Source of the DNA: Streptomyces actinomycinicus
GTDB taxonomy: Bacteria; Actinomycetota; Actinomycetes; Streptomycetales; Streptomycetaceae
Direction: 5' to 3'
NCBI RefSeq assembly: GCF_016741775.1
Contig: NZ_JAERRK010000011.1
Coordinates: 124,001-188,000, forward strand
Length of the DNA stretch: 64,000 bases
Positions 49,769-58,365 of the stretch are shown here, piece by piece (the stretch's first letter is position 1; every line of letters starts with the position of its first letter). The translations under genes were made by a program, and so were the position numbers. The notes beneath the pieces were generated by a model. It saw nothing but the letters and a program-made list of their open reading frames with translations. It was not told where the DNA came from and ran no database searches.

Positions 49769-51262
49769 ATGGACCAGCCCGCCCCCACAGTCCCGTCGCC
49801 CGGCACCGGCACACCGGCGCCCCGACTGCGCGACCGGCTCACCATCCCGGTGCTGGCCTCGGGCGGCATCCTCATGGCGGTCATGCAGACCGTGGTCGTC
49901 CCCCTGCTGCCCGACCTGCCCCGGGTCACCGGAGCGTCGGCCGCCACCGTCTCCTGGACGGTCACCGCGACCCTGCTCGCCGGCGCCGTCCTCACCCCGG
50001 TGCTCGGCCGGGCCGGCGACATGTACGGCAAGCGCCGGGTGCTCACCGCCGCGCTCGCCCTCATGACCGTCGGCTCGGTCCTGTGCGCGCTCTCCTCCGA
50101 CATCGGCGTGCTCATCGCCGCCCGTGCGCTGCAGGGCGCCGCCGCCTCCGTCGTCCCGCTCTCCATCAGCATCCTGCGCGACGAACTCCCGCCCGAGCGC
50201 CGGGGTTCGGCGGTCGCCCTGATGAGTTCCACCGTCGGCATCGGCGCCGCCCTCGGCCTGCCGCTCGCCGCGCTGGTCGTGCAGTACGCCGACTGGCACA
50301 CCATGTTCTGGCTGACCAGCGCCCTGGGTGCACTGGGCGTCGCGGCGACCTGGTGGGCGGTGCGGGAGTCACCGGTGCGGGAACCCGGCCGGTTCGACGT
50401 CCTCGGCGCGCTCGGCCTCGCCGCCGGCCTGGTCTGCCTGCTGCTGGGCGTCTCGCAGGGCGGGACCTGGGGCTGGGGGAGCGCGCGGGTCCTCGGGCTG
50501 TTCCTCGGGGCCGCCGCCGTGCTCGCCCTGTGGTGGTGGCAGCAGCTGCGCACCGCGACGCCGCTGGTCGACCTGCGGCTGGTCACCCGCCCCCGGGTGG
50601 GCCTGTCCCATGTGGCGGCCCTGCTGACCGGCTTCGCCTTCTACGCCAACTCGCTCGTGACCGCCCAGCTGGTACAGGCCCCCAGGGCCACCGGCTACGG
50701 CCTCGGCCTGTCCATCGTCGCCACCGGACTCTGCCTGCTGCCCGGCGGCGTCACCATGCTGCTGTTCTCCCCGGTGTCCGCCCGCATCTCCGCCACACGC
50801 GGCCCGCGGATCACCCTCGCGCTGGGCGCCGCCGTCATCGCCTGCGGCTACGCGCTGCGCATCGCCGACAGCCGCGACCTGTGGATGATCATCCTGGGTG
50901 CCACCGTGGTGGCCACCGGCACCACACTCGCCTACTCCGCCCTGCCGACCCTGATCCTGCGGGCCGTACCGGCCGCCCAGACCGCCTCCGCCAACGGCGT
51001 CAACGTCCTCATGCGCACCATCGGCCAGGCCGTCTCCAGCGCGGCCGTCGCCGCTGTCCTCGTCCACCACAGCAGTCCCCTCGGCGGCGTCCCCGTGCCC
51101 ACCCTGCACGGATACCAGCTCGCCTTCGCCATGGCGGGCGCCATCGCCCTCGCGGCCTGCGCGGCGGCCCTGGCCATCCCCGGCGACGGCCCCGCCGGCG
51201 GCACCCGGTGCGCCCGGGGGACCACCCGGGGCACCCGGGACGAGGCGATGGAGGGAGCATGA
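49769..51262 (+). CDS. MFS transporter, 14-TM DHA2 drug-efflux type
   Basis: 497 residues with about 14 hydrophobic helices. Motif A lies in GRAGDMYGKRRVL and motif C in ALGLPLAALVVQ. The EmrB/QacA-like layout with TVVVPLLPDLPR in TM1 is usual for actinomycete multidrug or self-resistance exporters. AGGAG precedes ATG 49769. The gene shares an ATGA overlap with the downstream tetR, and both sit behind the duplicated operator. Substrate unknown. Confidence 0.9.
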   Translation: MDQPAPTVPSPGTGTPAPRLRDRLTIPVLASGGILMAVMQTVVVPLLPDLPRVTGASAATVSWTVTATLLAGAVLTPVLGRAGDMYGKRRVLTAALALMTVGSVLCALSSDIGVLIAARALQGAAASVVPLSISILRDELPPERRGSAVALMSSTVGIGAALGLPLAALVVQYADWHTMFWLTSALGALGVAATWWAVRESPVREPGRFDVLGALGLAAGLVCLLLGVSQGGTWGWGSARVLGLFLGAAAVLALWWWQQLRTATPLVDLRLVTRPRVGLSHVAALLTGFAFYANSLVTAQLVQAPRATGYGLGLSIVATGLCLLPGGVTMLLFSPVSARISATRGPRITLALGAAVIACGYALRIADSRDLWMIILGATVVATGTTLAYSALPTLILRAVPAAQTASANGVNVLMRTIGQAVSSAAVAAVLVHHSSPLGGVPVPTLHGYQLAFAMAGAIALAACAAALAIPGDGPAGGTRCARGTTRGTRDEAMEGA

Positions 51263-51852
51263 GGACCATGACCACGCCCCCCGGCCGGCCGGCCGCCCCC
51301 GCACGCCGGGACGCCGAGGCCACCAAGGCCGACATCCTCAAGGCGGCCCGCCACCTCCTGGCCCGGCACGCGCACGCCGACATCACCCTCAAGGACGTCG
51401 CCGACCGGGCCGGCGTCAGCCCGCCGTTGATCCTCAAGTACTTCGGCAACAAGGACACCCTGTTCGCCCGTGTGATGTCCTTCGACACCGACGCCGACAC
51501 CCTTCTCGACGCCCCGCTGGACGACCTCGGACGGCACATGGTCCGGCACGTCCTGTCCAGCCAGCGGGAGCGCGGCGCCGACCCGCTGCTGCGCATCGCC
51601 TTCGCCCCGCTGCACGGTGACCACGGCGACATTCTGCGCGCCAACTTCCGCGCCCAGGTGACCGAACGCCTCGCCGCTCGGCTCACCGGCCCCGACGCGG
51701 GCCTGCGCGCCGAACTCGCCGTCGCCGCCCTCGTCGGCCTCGGCGTGATGTACGGCATCGCCCGCGGCCCGCACCTGCGCGACACCGACACCGAAGCCGT
51801 CGCCGACCGCTACGGAGCGGCCGTACAGGCGCAGTTGACGCCCGGGCGCTGA
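51259..51852 (+). CDS. TetR family transcriptional repressor
   Basis: 197 residues. HTH at about 22-68: KADILKAARHLLARH, ITLKDVADRAGVSPPLILKYF. The C-terminal domain is helical and ends LRDTDTEAVADRYGAAVQAQL. ATG 51259 overlaps the MFS stop (ATGA), with GGAGGG in front. Being second in the efflux operon, it most probably represses the promoter at 49698-49741 and is released by the exported compound. Confidence 0.92.
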   Translation: MRTMTTPPGRPAAPARRDAEATKADILKAARHLLARHAHADITLKDVADRAGVSPPLILKYFGNKDTLFARVMSFDTDADTLLDAPLDDLGRHMVRHVLSSQRERGADPLLRIAFAPLHGDHGDILRANFRAQVTERLAARLTGPDAGLRAELAVAALVGLGVMYGIARGPHLRDTDTEAVADRYGAAVQAQLTPGR

Positions 51853-51862
51853 ATCGCCGCGA

Positions 51863-51880
51863 GGCCCGGAGCACCGGGCC
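51863..51880. terminator. Bidirectional hairpin between tetR and cholesterol oxidase genes
   Basis: GGCCCGG-AGCA-CCGGGCC stem-loop in the 36-base convergent gap. Confidence 0.6.
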
Positions 51881-51888
51881 GCGGGACG

Positions 51889-53622
51889 TCAGCGCAGCAG
51901 CCGGTCCAGGAACCCGTTCGTGAAGACCCGGTGCGGGTCCAGCCGGTCCAGCGACGTGACCGCCCGGGACCAGACCGGCGCCCCGAAGGACCCGGGTACG
52001 GACGTGCCGAGCACCCGTGCGTCGCTCCAGGCCGCGTCGCCGGTGTACGCCCAGCCCTTGGACCACTCCACGCGCGCGAGGGAGTGCCCGCCGTCGTGGC
52101 TGCCGAGCAGGAAGTCCTCCAGCTCGCTCAGGAACGCCTCGGCGTACGGCGTGCCCGGCAGGGTCAGCACGTCCAGCCAGACCGCGGTGTCCCACTCCGG
52201 GTGGGCCGGGTGCGGCCGGAGCGCGGACAGCAGCGGGGCCTCGGCGCCCGGTACACCGGTGTCGGCGGGATCGTCGAGGCCGGTCACACGGATCTCCACC
52301 GAGCCGTTGACCGGGAAGCGGCCGCGAGCCGCGTACGCGGCGAGGCGTTCCCGGTAGTACCGGGTGAACTCGTGCACCACGCGCTGCACCCCGGCCCGGG
52401 AGGTGAGCACGGCGTACCCGTTGGCCGTGACCCGCAGGGTGGTCGGGCGCAGGTACAGCAGCGTGTTCTTCGACGGCCCCCACAGGTCGGCCGACCCCGT
52501 GGCGGCCAGCCCCAGCGAGGCCGCCTCCAGCTGGGCCGCACCGACCAGCGGCGCCAGGTACCAGGCGGCGCCGGAGACGAGCCGTCCCACCAGGCCGGCG
52601 ACGGGCTCGGGGATGCTGTCCGAGAAGGGGTAGTTGTACGGGGAGGTGACGTGCCGGGAGCCTGGCGGCCGGACCGGGGCGAGGCTCCACTCCTTCAGCC
52701 ACGGGAACTCGGTGAACGCGAACCAGATCGCCTCCAGCCGGCCCGAACGCCGCAGGAAGGACTCCAGGGTGCGCCCGCCGGAGCCGGGGGCCGCGAACAG
52801 TTCCCGGGCCGGTACGTCCGTACGGCTGACGCAGCGCAGGCTGCTGTCCGGGCCGGCCCGCAGGACCACCTCGGTGACGAAGGCGCGGCCGAGATGGGTG
52901 AGCAGTGCGGCACAGTCCGGCTCGTCACGGCGGAACGTGCGCAGCACATAGGCCCCGCGGCCGGCGTCCCACACCACCGCCGTCAGCTCCAGCACCCGGT
53001 TGCTGAGCGAGCCGTAGGTGCTGCCGGGCGGCGGGCGTTCGCCGTCGGCCGGTACGGCGGTGCCGTGCGCGTCGATCGCCAGGGCCCCGCCCAGGCTCAG
53101 GTCGCCGGGCGCGGGTGCCGCCGTGAGCCCCAGCCCGTGTCCCTCCAGGAAGGTGAGCAGGCGCTCCAGGGTGACGCCGGCGCCGGCCCGGACGGCCGTG
53201 CCGGACTCCAGGGCGAGCCCGGTCAGGTGGGCCGTGGTGTCGACCAGCAGGACGTCGGCGGAGGCGGTCGTCCCTGCGGTGACCGTGAGCGGCGACCAGC
53301 CGTGCGAGCACCCCCGGGCGCGGACCCGCCGGCCGTTGCGCCAGGCCCAGTCCACGACGGCGAGCACCTGCCGGGGGCCGGCCGGGGCACAGGCCCACAG
53401 GCCGTCGGCGGTGATCTCGCCCACCCAGTTGCGGTAGGCGGACCGGTAGAGCGCCACCTCGCCGGGAAAGCCCGGGAGTTCGGCCGCGGCCGCCGCCGGG
53501 TCGGCCTCGAGGAGCACCGGCACGGCGGCCAGCGCGGCGGCGGAGCGGAGCAGGGCGCGGCGGCCGAACCGGCCCGAAACGGCCTCCGCGGGAGGGAAGT
53601 TGCCGACTGAACGATCGATCAC
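51889..53622 (-). CDS. Secreted class II cholesterol oxidase (VAO-type, covalent FAD)
   Basis: 577 residues. A twin-arginine signal (GRFGRRALLRSAAALAAVPV, ending in Ala) indicates Tat export. The FAD-binding PCMH domain has RARGCSHGWSPLTV, where H107 matches the His that binds FAD covalently in the Brevibacterium enzyme, and APAPGDLSLGGALAIDAHGTA. The substrate domain has WFAFTEFPWLKEW (E305) and SVEIRVTGLD (E443 and R445), matching the catalytic Glu/Glu/Arg set (E311, E475, R477). It would oxidise and isomerise cholesterol-like 3-beta-hydroxysterols. A GTG start at 53622 lacks a ribosome site and lies inside a perfect GATCACGTGATC palindrome (53617-53628); with TAGCGT 8 bases ahead, a leaderless transcript is possible. 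Confidence 0.88.
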   Translation of the reverse strand: MIDRSVGNFPPAEAVSGRFGRRALLRSAAALAAVPVLLEADPAAAAAELPGFPGEVALYRSAYRNWVGEITADGLWACAPAGPRQVLAVVDWAWRNGRRVRARGCSHGWSPLTVTAGTTASADVLLVDTTAHLTGLALESGTAVRAGAGVTLERLLTFLEGHGLGLTAAPAPGDLSLGGALAIDAHGTAVPADGERPPPGSTYGSLSNRVLELTAVVWDAGRGAYVLRTFRRDEPDCAALLTHLGRAFVTEVVLRAGPDSSLRCVSRTDVPARELFAAPGSGGRTLESFLRRSGRLEAIWFAFTEFPWLKEWSLAPVRPPGSRHVTSPYNYPFSDSIPEPVAGLVGRLVSGAAWYLAPLVGAAQLEAASLGLAATGSADLWGPSKNTLLYLRPTTLRVTANGYAVLTSRAGVQRVVHEFTRYYRERLAAYAARGRFPVNGSVEIRVTGLDDPADTGVPGAEAPLLSALRPHPAHPEWDTAVWLDVLTLPGTPYAEAFLSELEDFLLGSHDGGHSLARVEWSKGWAYTGDAAWSDARVLGTSVPGSFGAPVWSRAVTSLDRLDPHRVFTNGFLDRLLR

Positions 53623-53757
53623 GTGATCACGCTAGGCGGCACCGCCGGGCGGACGTCCTTCCGGCGACGCCCCCTCACCTGTCCGGGTGAAAGACGCGCA
53701 CTTTCCCGCCGGAGCGGCCCGCCCGCGGTACGTCGTACCGGATGACACACTGACGCC

Positions 53758-54741
53758 ATGGACGAACGCGTGATGGGCAGGTCGGGCCAGTGGGCGTCGG
53801 TGGTCGGCCTCGGCACCTGGCAGCTGGGCGCCGACTGGGGCGACGTGGACGACAAGGAGGCCCTGGCCGTCCTGGAGACGGCGGCCGAATCGGGGGTCAC
53901 CTTCTTCGACACGGCCGACGTGTACGGCGACGGGCGCAGCGAACAGACCATCGCCGCCTTCCTGGGGGGTCGTCCCGATCTGCACGTGCTGGTGGCCACC
54001 AAGATGGGACGCCGGGTCGAACAGATCCCCGAGAACTACGTCCTGGACAACTTCCGCGCCTGGAACGACCGCTCGCGCCGCAACCTCGGCGTCGACCGCA
54101 TCGACCTCGTGCAGCTGCACTGCCCGCCCACCCCGGTCTACTCCTCCGACGAGGTGTTCGACGCCCTGGACACCCTGGTCGAGGAGGAACGCGTCGCCGC
54201 GTACGGGGTGAGCGTGGAGACCTGCGCGCAGGCGCTGACCGCGATCGCCCGGCCGAACGTGGCGAGCGTGCAGATCATCCTCAACCCGTTCCGCATGAAA
54301 CCCCTGTACGAGGTGCTGCCCGCCGCGCGCGAGGCCGGCGTCGGCGTCATCGCGCGCGTACCGCTCGCCTCCGGGCTGCTGTCCGGCAAGTACACCAAGG
54401 ACACGGTGTTCGCGGACGACGACCACCGCACGTACAACCGGCACGGCGAGGCCTTCGACCAGGGCGAGACCTTCTCCGGCGTCGACTACGCCGTCGGCGT
54501 CGAGGCCGCCGCCGAGTTCGCCGCGCTCGCTCCCGAGGGGTACACGCCCGCCCAGCTGGCGCTGCGCTGGATCACCGAGCAGGACGGCGTGACCACGGTG
54601 ATCCCCGGCGCCCGCAACCCGGAGCAGGCCCGCGCCAACGCCGCCGCGGCCAAGCTGCCCCCGCTGCCGGCCGAGACGTTCACCGCGATCCGGGAGCTGT
54701 ACGACCGCCGCATCAAGGACCGGGTCGAGCACCGCTGGTAG
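53758..54741 (+). CDS. Aldo/keto reductase
   Basis: 327 residues. VMGRSGQWASVVGLGTWQLGADWG opening, TFFDTADVYGDGRSE (Asp, Tyr), VATKMGRR (Lys) and IDLVQLHCPP (His) complete the catalytic tetrad, and VIPGARNPEQARAN is the NADPH loop. Oxidises or reduces a sugar-like or carbonyl compound; not resolved. The ATG at 53758 has no clear ribosome site. Divergent from the cholesterol oxidase gene by 135 bases. Confidence 0.9.
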   Translation: MDERVMGRSGQWASVVGLGTWQLGADWGDVDDKEALAVLETAAESGVTFFDTADVYGDGRSEQTIAAFLGGRPDLHVLVATKMGRRVEQIPENYVLDNFRAWNDRSRRNLGVDRIDLVQLHCPPTPVYSSDEVFDALDTLVEEERVAAYGVSVETCAQALTAIARPNVASVQIILNPFRMKPLYEVLPAAREAGVGVIARVPLASGLLSGKYTKDTVFADDDHRTYNRHGEAFDQGETFSGVDYAVGVEAAAEFAALAPEGYTPAQLALRWITEQDGVTTVIPGARNPEQARANAAAAKLPPLPAETFTAIRELYDRRIKDRVEHRW

Positions 54742-54794
54742 CCGCGGATACGCGGACCGTTTGAAGTGACGGCCGCGGGGTTACATGCAACCGC

Positions 54795-55289
54795 ATGACG
54801 GACGCAGGACGCCGCAGGGGGCGCGACGAGACCGAGGAGGAGCGGGCCGACCGGATGTGGGGCGAACTCATCCAAGAGGTGCGGGTGGCCCAGACGGGAG
54901 TGCAGATCCTCTTCGGCTTCCTGCTGACCGTCGTCTTCCAGCCCAAGTACGCCGGCCTGGCGACCGTCGACCAGACGATCTACATCGTGACCGTCGTCCT
55001 CGGCGCCTGCGCGACCGGCGCCCTCATCGGACCGGTGTCCCTGCACCGCCTGGTCGCCGGCCGGCGGGTCAAACCGCAGGCGGTACGGCTGGCGTCCCGG
55101 ATGACGTTCATCGGCCTGATCCTGCTGCTCGCCACGATGACGTCGTCCCTGCTGCTGATCCTCCGGGTGGCCACGCACGACGGCTATGTGCCGTACCTGG
55201 TGGCGGCCGTCGTCGCCTGGTACCTCGTGTGCTGGTACGGCCTGCCGCTGTGGTCCCGCCACAGGCACACCGCCCGCCCGGAAGACTAG
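54795..55289 (+). CDS. DUF6328 family membrane protein
   Basis: 164 residues. A charged N-terminus with ELIQEVRVAQTGVQILFGFLL, then four hydrophobic helices (last: YLVAAVVAWYLVCWYGLPLW). This layout is the DUF6328 family, small actinomycete membrane proteins of unknown role. GTTTGA and GGGGTTACAT upstream are loosely like a SigB-type promoter (GNNT, then GGGTAY), but the spacing and an extra T make this uncertain. Confidence 0.8.
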   Translation: MTDAGRRRGRDETEEERADRMWGELIQEVRVAQTGVQILFGFLLTVVFQPKYAGLATVDQTIYIVTVVLGACATGALIGPVSLHRLVAGRRVKPQAVRLASRMTFIGLILLLATMTSSLLLILRVATHDGYVPYLVAAVVAWYLVCWYGLPLWSRHRHTARPED

Positions 55290-55390
55290 CCCGGCCCACG
55301 GCGGGGCGTTCCGCTCAGCGACGAAGGTCTCCGGGACCGCCCACAGGCGCGCCGCGTCGTCGTTGGTCCAGGGCGTCCGCAGTCCGCTTC

Positions 55391-56374
55391 TCAGCCGTCG
55401 AGCGTGCCCATCAGCTCGGGCGTGTAGCGGTCGCCGGTGACCACGCCGTGCGGGGCGACCGCTTCGATCGCGGCGATGTCGGCGTCGGTCAGGGTCGTCC
55501 CGGTCGCGCCGATGTTCTCCTCGAGGTAACGGCGGCGCTTGGTGCCCGGGATGGCGATCGCGCCCTGGTGCCGGACCCAGGCGAGTGCCAGCTGCGAGGG
55601 GGTGACGCCCTTGCCGGAGGCGATGCGCCGGACCTCGCGGACGACGTCGAGGTTGCGGTCGAAGTTCTGGCCCTGGAAGCGCGGGTCGGTCCGGCGCCAG
55701 TCGTCCGCGGCGAAGTCGTCGGGGCTGGTGATCGCACCGGACAGGAAGCCGCGGCCCAGCGGCGAGTACGCCACCAGCCCGATGCCCAGCTCCTTCAGGG
55801 TGTCGCGCACCCCGTTGTGCTCGATGCCCCGCTCGAACAGCGAGTACTCGGTCTGGACCGCGGTCAGCGGGTGGACGGCGTGGGCCCGGCGGATGGTCCG
55901 GGCGGACGCCTCGCACACGCCGATGTGGCGGATCTTGCCCTCGGTGACAAGTTGGGCCAGGGCACCGACGGTCTCCTCGACCGGCACCGCGGGGTCGATG
56001 CGGTGCAGGTAGTACAGGTCGACGTGGTCGGTGCCCAGGTGCCGCAGCGAGCGGTCGAGGGCCCGGCGGACGTACTCGGGCCGGCCGTTCAGCCCGACCG
56101 CCCGGCCGTCATCGGTGATCTCGACGCCAGTCTTGGTGGCGAGCACGGCGGCCTCCCGGCGCCCGGCCAGTGCCTTGCCGACGAGCCGCTCGTTGGCGAA
56201 GGGGCCGTAGCTCTCCGCGGTGTCCAGCAGGGTGACGCCCAGCTCCAGCGCCCGGTCGATGGTGGCCAGTGACTCGGTCTCGTCGGTGGCTCCGTAGAAG
56301 GCGCTCATCCCCATGCAGCCGAGGCCCTGCTCGCCGACGGTCAGGCCCTGACTGCCGAGTGCGCGGTGTTCCAT
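55391..56374 (-). CDS. Aldo/keto reductase under TetR control
   Basis: 327 residues. AKR13-like: LGSQGLTVGEQGLGCMGMSAFYG, VTLLDTAESYGPFANERLVG (Asp, Tyr), LATKTGVE (Lys), VDLYYLHRIDPAVPVEET (His) and AIPGTKRRRYLEEN. Related enzymes reduce aldehydes and quinone-like compounds. ATG 56374 has AGGAG at 7 bases. Divergent from a tetR gene with two related operators between. Confidence 0.92.
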   Translation of the reverse strand: MEHRALGSQGLTVGEQGLGCMGMSAFYGATDETESLATIDRALELGVTLLDTAESYGPFANERLVGKALAGRREAAVLATKTGVEITDDGRAVGLNGRPEYVRRALDRSLRHLGTDHVDLYYLHRIDPAVPVEETVGALAQLVTEGKIRHIGVCEASARTIRRAHAVHPLTAVQTEYSLFERGIEHNGVRDTLKELGIGLVAYSPLGRGFLSGAITSPDDFAADDWRRTDPRFQGQNFDRNLDVVREVRRIASGKGVTPSQLALAWVRHQGAIAIPGTKRRRYLEENIGATGTTLTDADIAAIEAVAPHGVVTGDRYTPELMGTLDG

Positions 56375-56390
56375 AGTGGTGCTCCTGTCA

Positions 56391-56466
56391 TAACTAACTG
56401 GATAGATACCCACCGTAGACCGTGCCCGCCGAGGACGTCAATAACCAGATAGTTACTTGGTAGGGT
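56391..56466. promoter_or_regulatory. TetR operators and tetR promoter
   Basis: TAACTAACTGGATA (56391-56404, plus) and TAACTATCTGGTTA (56455-56442, minus) are two inverted copies of one motif; the second is near-palindromic. TAGGGT (56461-56466) lies 7 bases before the tetR ATG, so the tetR mRNA is probably leaderless. Confidence 0.65.
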
Positions 56467-56473
56467 GGCCGGC

Positions 56474-57061
56474 ATGTCACGGGACTCCAGCGCCACCAAG
56501 GCCCGGCTGCTCGACGCCGCCTTCACGGAATTCGCCGCCTACGGCATCGCCGGCGCCCGGGTCGACCGGATCGCCGAAGCGGCGGGGGCGAACAAGCGGC
56601 TGATCTACGTCTACTTCGGCAACAAGGAGCAGTTGTTCGACGAGGTGCTGCGGCGGGCCATGACCGAAGGGGCGGAGTCCGTGCCCTTCGACGTCGACGA
56701 CCTGCCCGGATACGCCGGGCGGATCTTCGATCACCTGGTCGCCCGGCCGGATCTCATGCGGCTGCGGCTGTGGAAACTGCTGGAGCGCCCCTCCGCCACC
56801 GGAGGGGAGGGCGAGGCGCTCCGGCGCAAGATCGCCGCGGTGGCCGAGGCGCAGCGAAACGGCGGGCTCACCGGGGAGATGGAACCCGACGATCTGCTCA
56901 GCATGGTCCTCGCGGCGGCCCAGGCGTGGTTCTGGGCCGCCGAGGGCTCCGATCCGGGAGAGGCAGGCCGGTCCTGGCCGGCCGAGCGGCTGGCCGCGCA
57001 CCGCTCGGCGGTCGTCGAGGCCGCCCGCCGGATGTGCGAGCCGAAGGCCGGCCGCGACTGA
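56474..57061 (+). CDS. TetR family transcriptional regulator
   Basis: 195 residues. HTH at about 10-55: KARLLDAAFTEFAAYGIAGARVD and GANKRLIYVYFGNKEQLFDEVL (each partly quoted). The C-terminal ligand domain belongs to the TetR_C_17-like group. Start 56474 is chosen over the GTG at 56465 because the latter overlaps the -10 element. Probably represses the divergent aldo/keto reductase gene. Confidence 0.92.
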   Translation: MSRDSSATKARLLDAAFTEFAAYGIAGARVDRIAEAAGANKRLIYVYFGNKEQLFDEVLRRAMTEGAESVPFDVDDLPGYAGRIFDHLVARPDLMRLRLWKLLERPSATGGEGEALRRKIAAVAEAQRNGGLTGEMEPDDLLSMVLAAAQAWFWAAEGSDPGEAGRSWPAERLAAHRSAVVEAARRMCEPKAGRD

Positions 57062-57070
57062 GCGGCCGTG

Positions 57071-57736
57071 TCACTCCGTCCCGGAGGGCGACGGACGGCC
57101 CGGCAGGGACCGCAACTGGCGGTCGTGCACCCGGCTGAGCAGCAGCACCGACAGCACGGCGCCGATCAGCGCGCAGAACATGTCCCACTGGGTGTCCCAC
57201 ACATCGCCCTGGGTGGCCAGGAACGCGTCCGCGCCGTGCCCGCCGATCTCGGCCGCCAGCCACTCCAGCAGCTCGAAGCAGGCGCTGAAGGCCAGGCACG
57301 CGCACACCGTGAGCGGCGCCAGCCAGCGGCTGCCGCGCAACGGCGAGGTACGGCTGAGCAGTTCGCGGACCAGCACGGCCGGGACGAAGCCCTGCATCAG
57401 ATGCCCGAAGCGGTCGTACGGATTGCGGTCCAGGCCGAAGGTGTCGCGCACCCAGTCGCCCAGCGGGACCTGCGCATAGGTGTAGTGTCCGCCGACCGCG
57501 AGGACCAGCGCGTGCACGGTGAGCAGCCCGCACAGCAGCCCCGTCAGCGGGAAGCGCCGCCACAGCAGCACCACGAGGGGCAGACCGGCCAGCGCCCACA
57601 CGGTCTCCAGGAACCAGGTGGTGCGGTCGTGCACCCCCCATGCCGACACGGCCAGCCCGACGGCCGCCACCACGGCGAACAGGGCGGGCGGCACGCGGCG
57701 CGGGGCCGGGAGCAGGGTGGGGTGGACTGCGGTCAC
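57071..57736 (-). CDS. DUF2238 membrane protein (YjdF-like)
   Basis: 221 residues, six hydrophobic helices. The DUF2238 features are HTWFLETVW-type first loop, VHALVLAVGGHYTYAQVPLG, NPYDRFGHLMQGFVPAVL and the acidic GDVWDTQWDMFCALIGAV. The Asp/His residues in and near helices hint at metal or lipid chemistry; role unknown. The GTG at 57736 has AAGGAG at 8 bases. Convergent with tetR across 9 bases. Confidence 0.85.
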   Translation of the reverse strand: MTAVHPTLLPAPRRVPPALFAVVAAVGLAVSAWGVHDRTTWFLETVWALAGLPLVVLLWRRFPLTGLLCGLLTVHALVLAVGGHYTYAQVPLGDWVRDTFGLDRNPYDRFGHLMQGFVPAVLVRELLSRTSPLRGSRWLAPLTVCACLAFSACFELLEWLAAEIGGHGADAFLATQGDVWDTQWDMFCALIGAVLSVLLLSRVHDRQLRSLPGRPSPSGTE

Positions 57737-57814
57737 GGCGGGGCTCCTTGACTCAGGACGTCGAAGTGCCCCCATCGTGGCGGCGGGCCACGGCCGCGGC
57801 ATGAGTACGGCTAC

Positions 57815-58240
57815 TCAGCCCGTGGAGAGGATCTCCTCGAGCAGGGCGTCCACCGGGACCCGTTCCGCACCCGGCGGAACGATCCGGTGGGTCTCGCGCA
57901 GGAACGCGGCGACCGCGTCAGCCCACGCGAACACCACTGCGTGGTGCCTGCCGCCGTCCGGCCGTACGTCCCCGAAGAACTCCAGGCGCAGCTCCTGCCA
58001 GAGGCCGGTGGTGGACGGCCGCAGCCGTACGTCACCGGCACCGACCGGACCCACCAGGCCGTCCGAGAGCATCTCCCGGTCCAGCCGCCAGCAGGCCAGC
58101 ACGCGGCCGTCGTGGGCGAAGACGGCGGTGACGGCGAACGGGTCGTCGGCGTCGTAGCCGAGGTGCGCCAGCACCGGGCACCGGCCGGTGCCCGGAGCGA
58201 GCAGCTCCACCACCAGGGTCTTGTGCACGAACGAGTTCAC
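57815..58240 (-). CDS. SsgA-like sporulation and cell-division protein (SALP)
   Basis: 141 residues, typical SALP length. Family signatures: CPVLAHLGYDADDPFAVTAVF, ACWRLDREMLSDGL, GPVGAGDVRLRPS and LRETHRIVPPG. SALPs control septum site selection, wall remodelling and spore maturation in Streptomyces and its relatives; different members act at different stages. GTG 58240 has GGAGG at 8 bases. A lone gene between a DUF2238 and an LLM enzyme. Confidence 0.9.
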   Translation of the reverse strand: MNSFVHKTLVVELLAPGTGRCPVLAHLGYDADDPFAVTAVFAHDGRVLACWRLDREMLSDGLVGPVGAGDVRLRPSTTGLWQELRLEFFGDVRPDGGRHHAVVFAWADAVAAFLRETHRIVPPGAERVPVDALLEEILSTG

Positions 58241-58365
58241 GCGGGGGCCTCCGGGGACGAACGGTGTAGAGCCCTCTAGTACCCCGGCAGCGCACGGAAT
58301 GCTCACCCGTGCGACTGATTCCCGCCGTCACCGTCTTCACGGGCCCCGCGCAGGGCGGCACGGCC

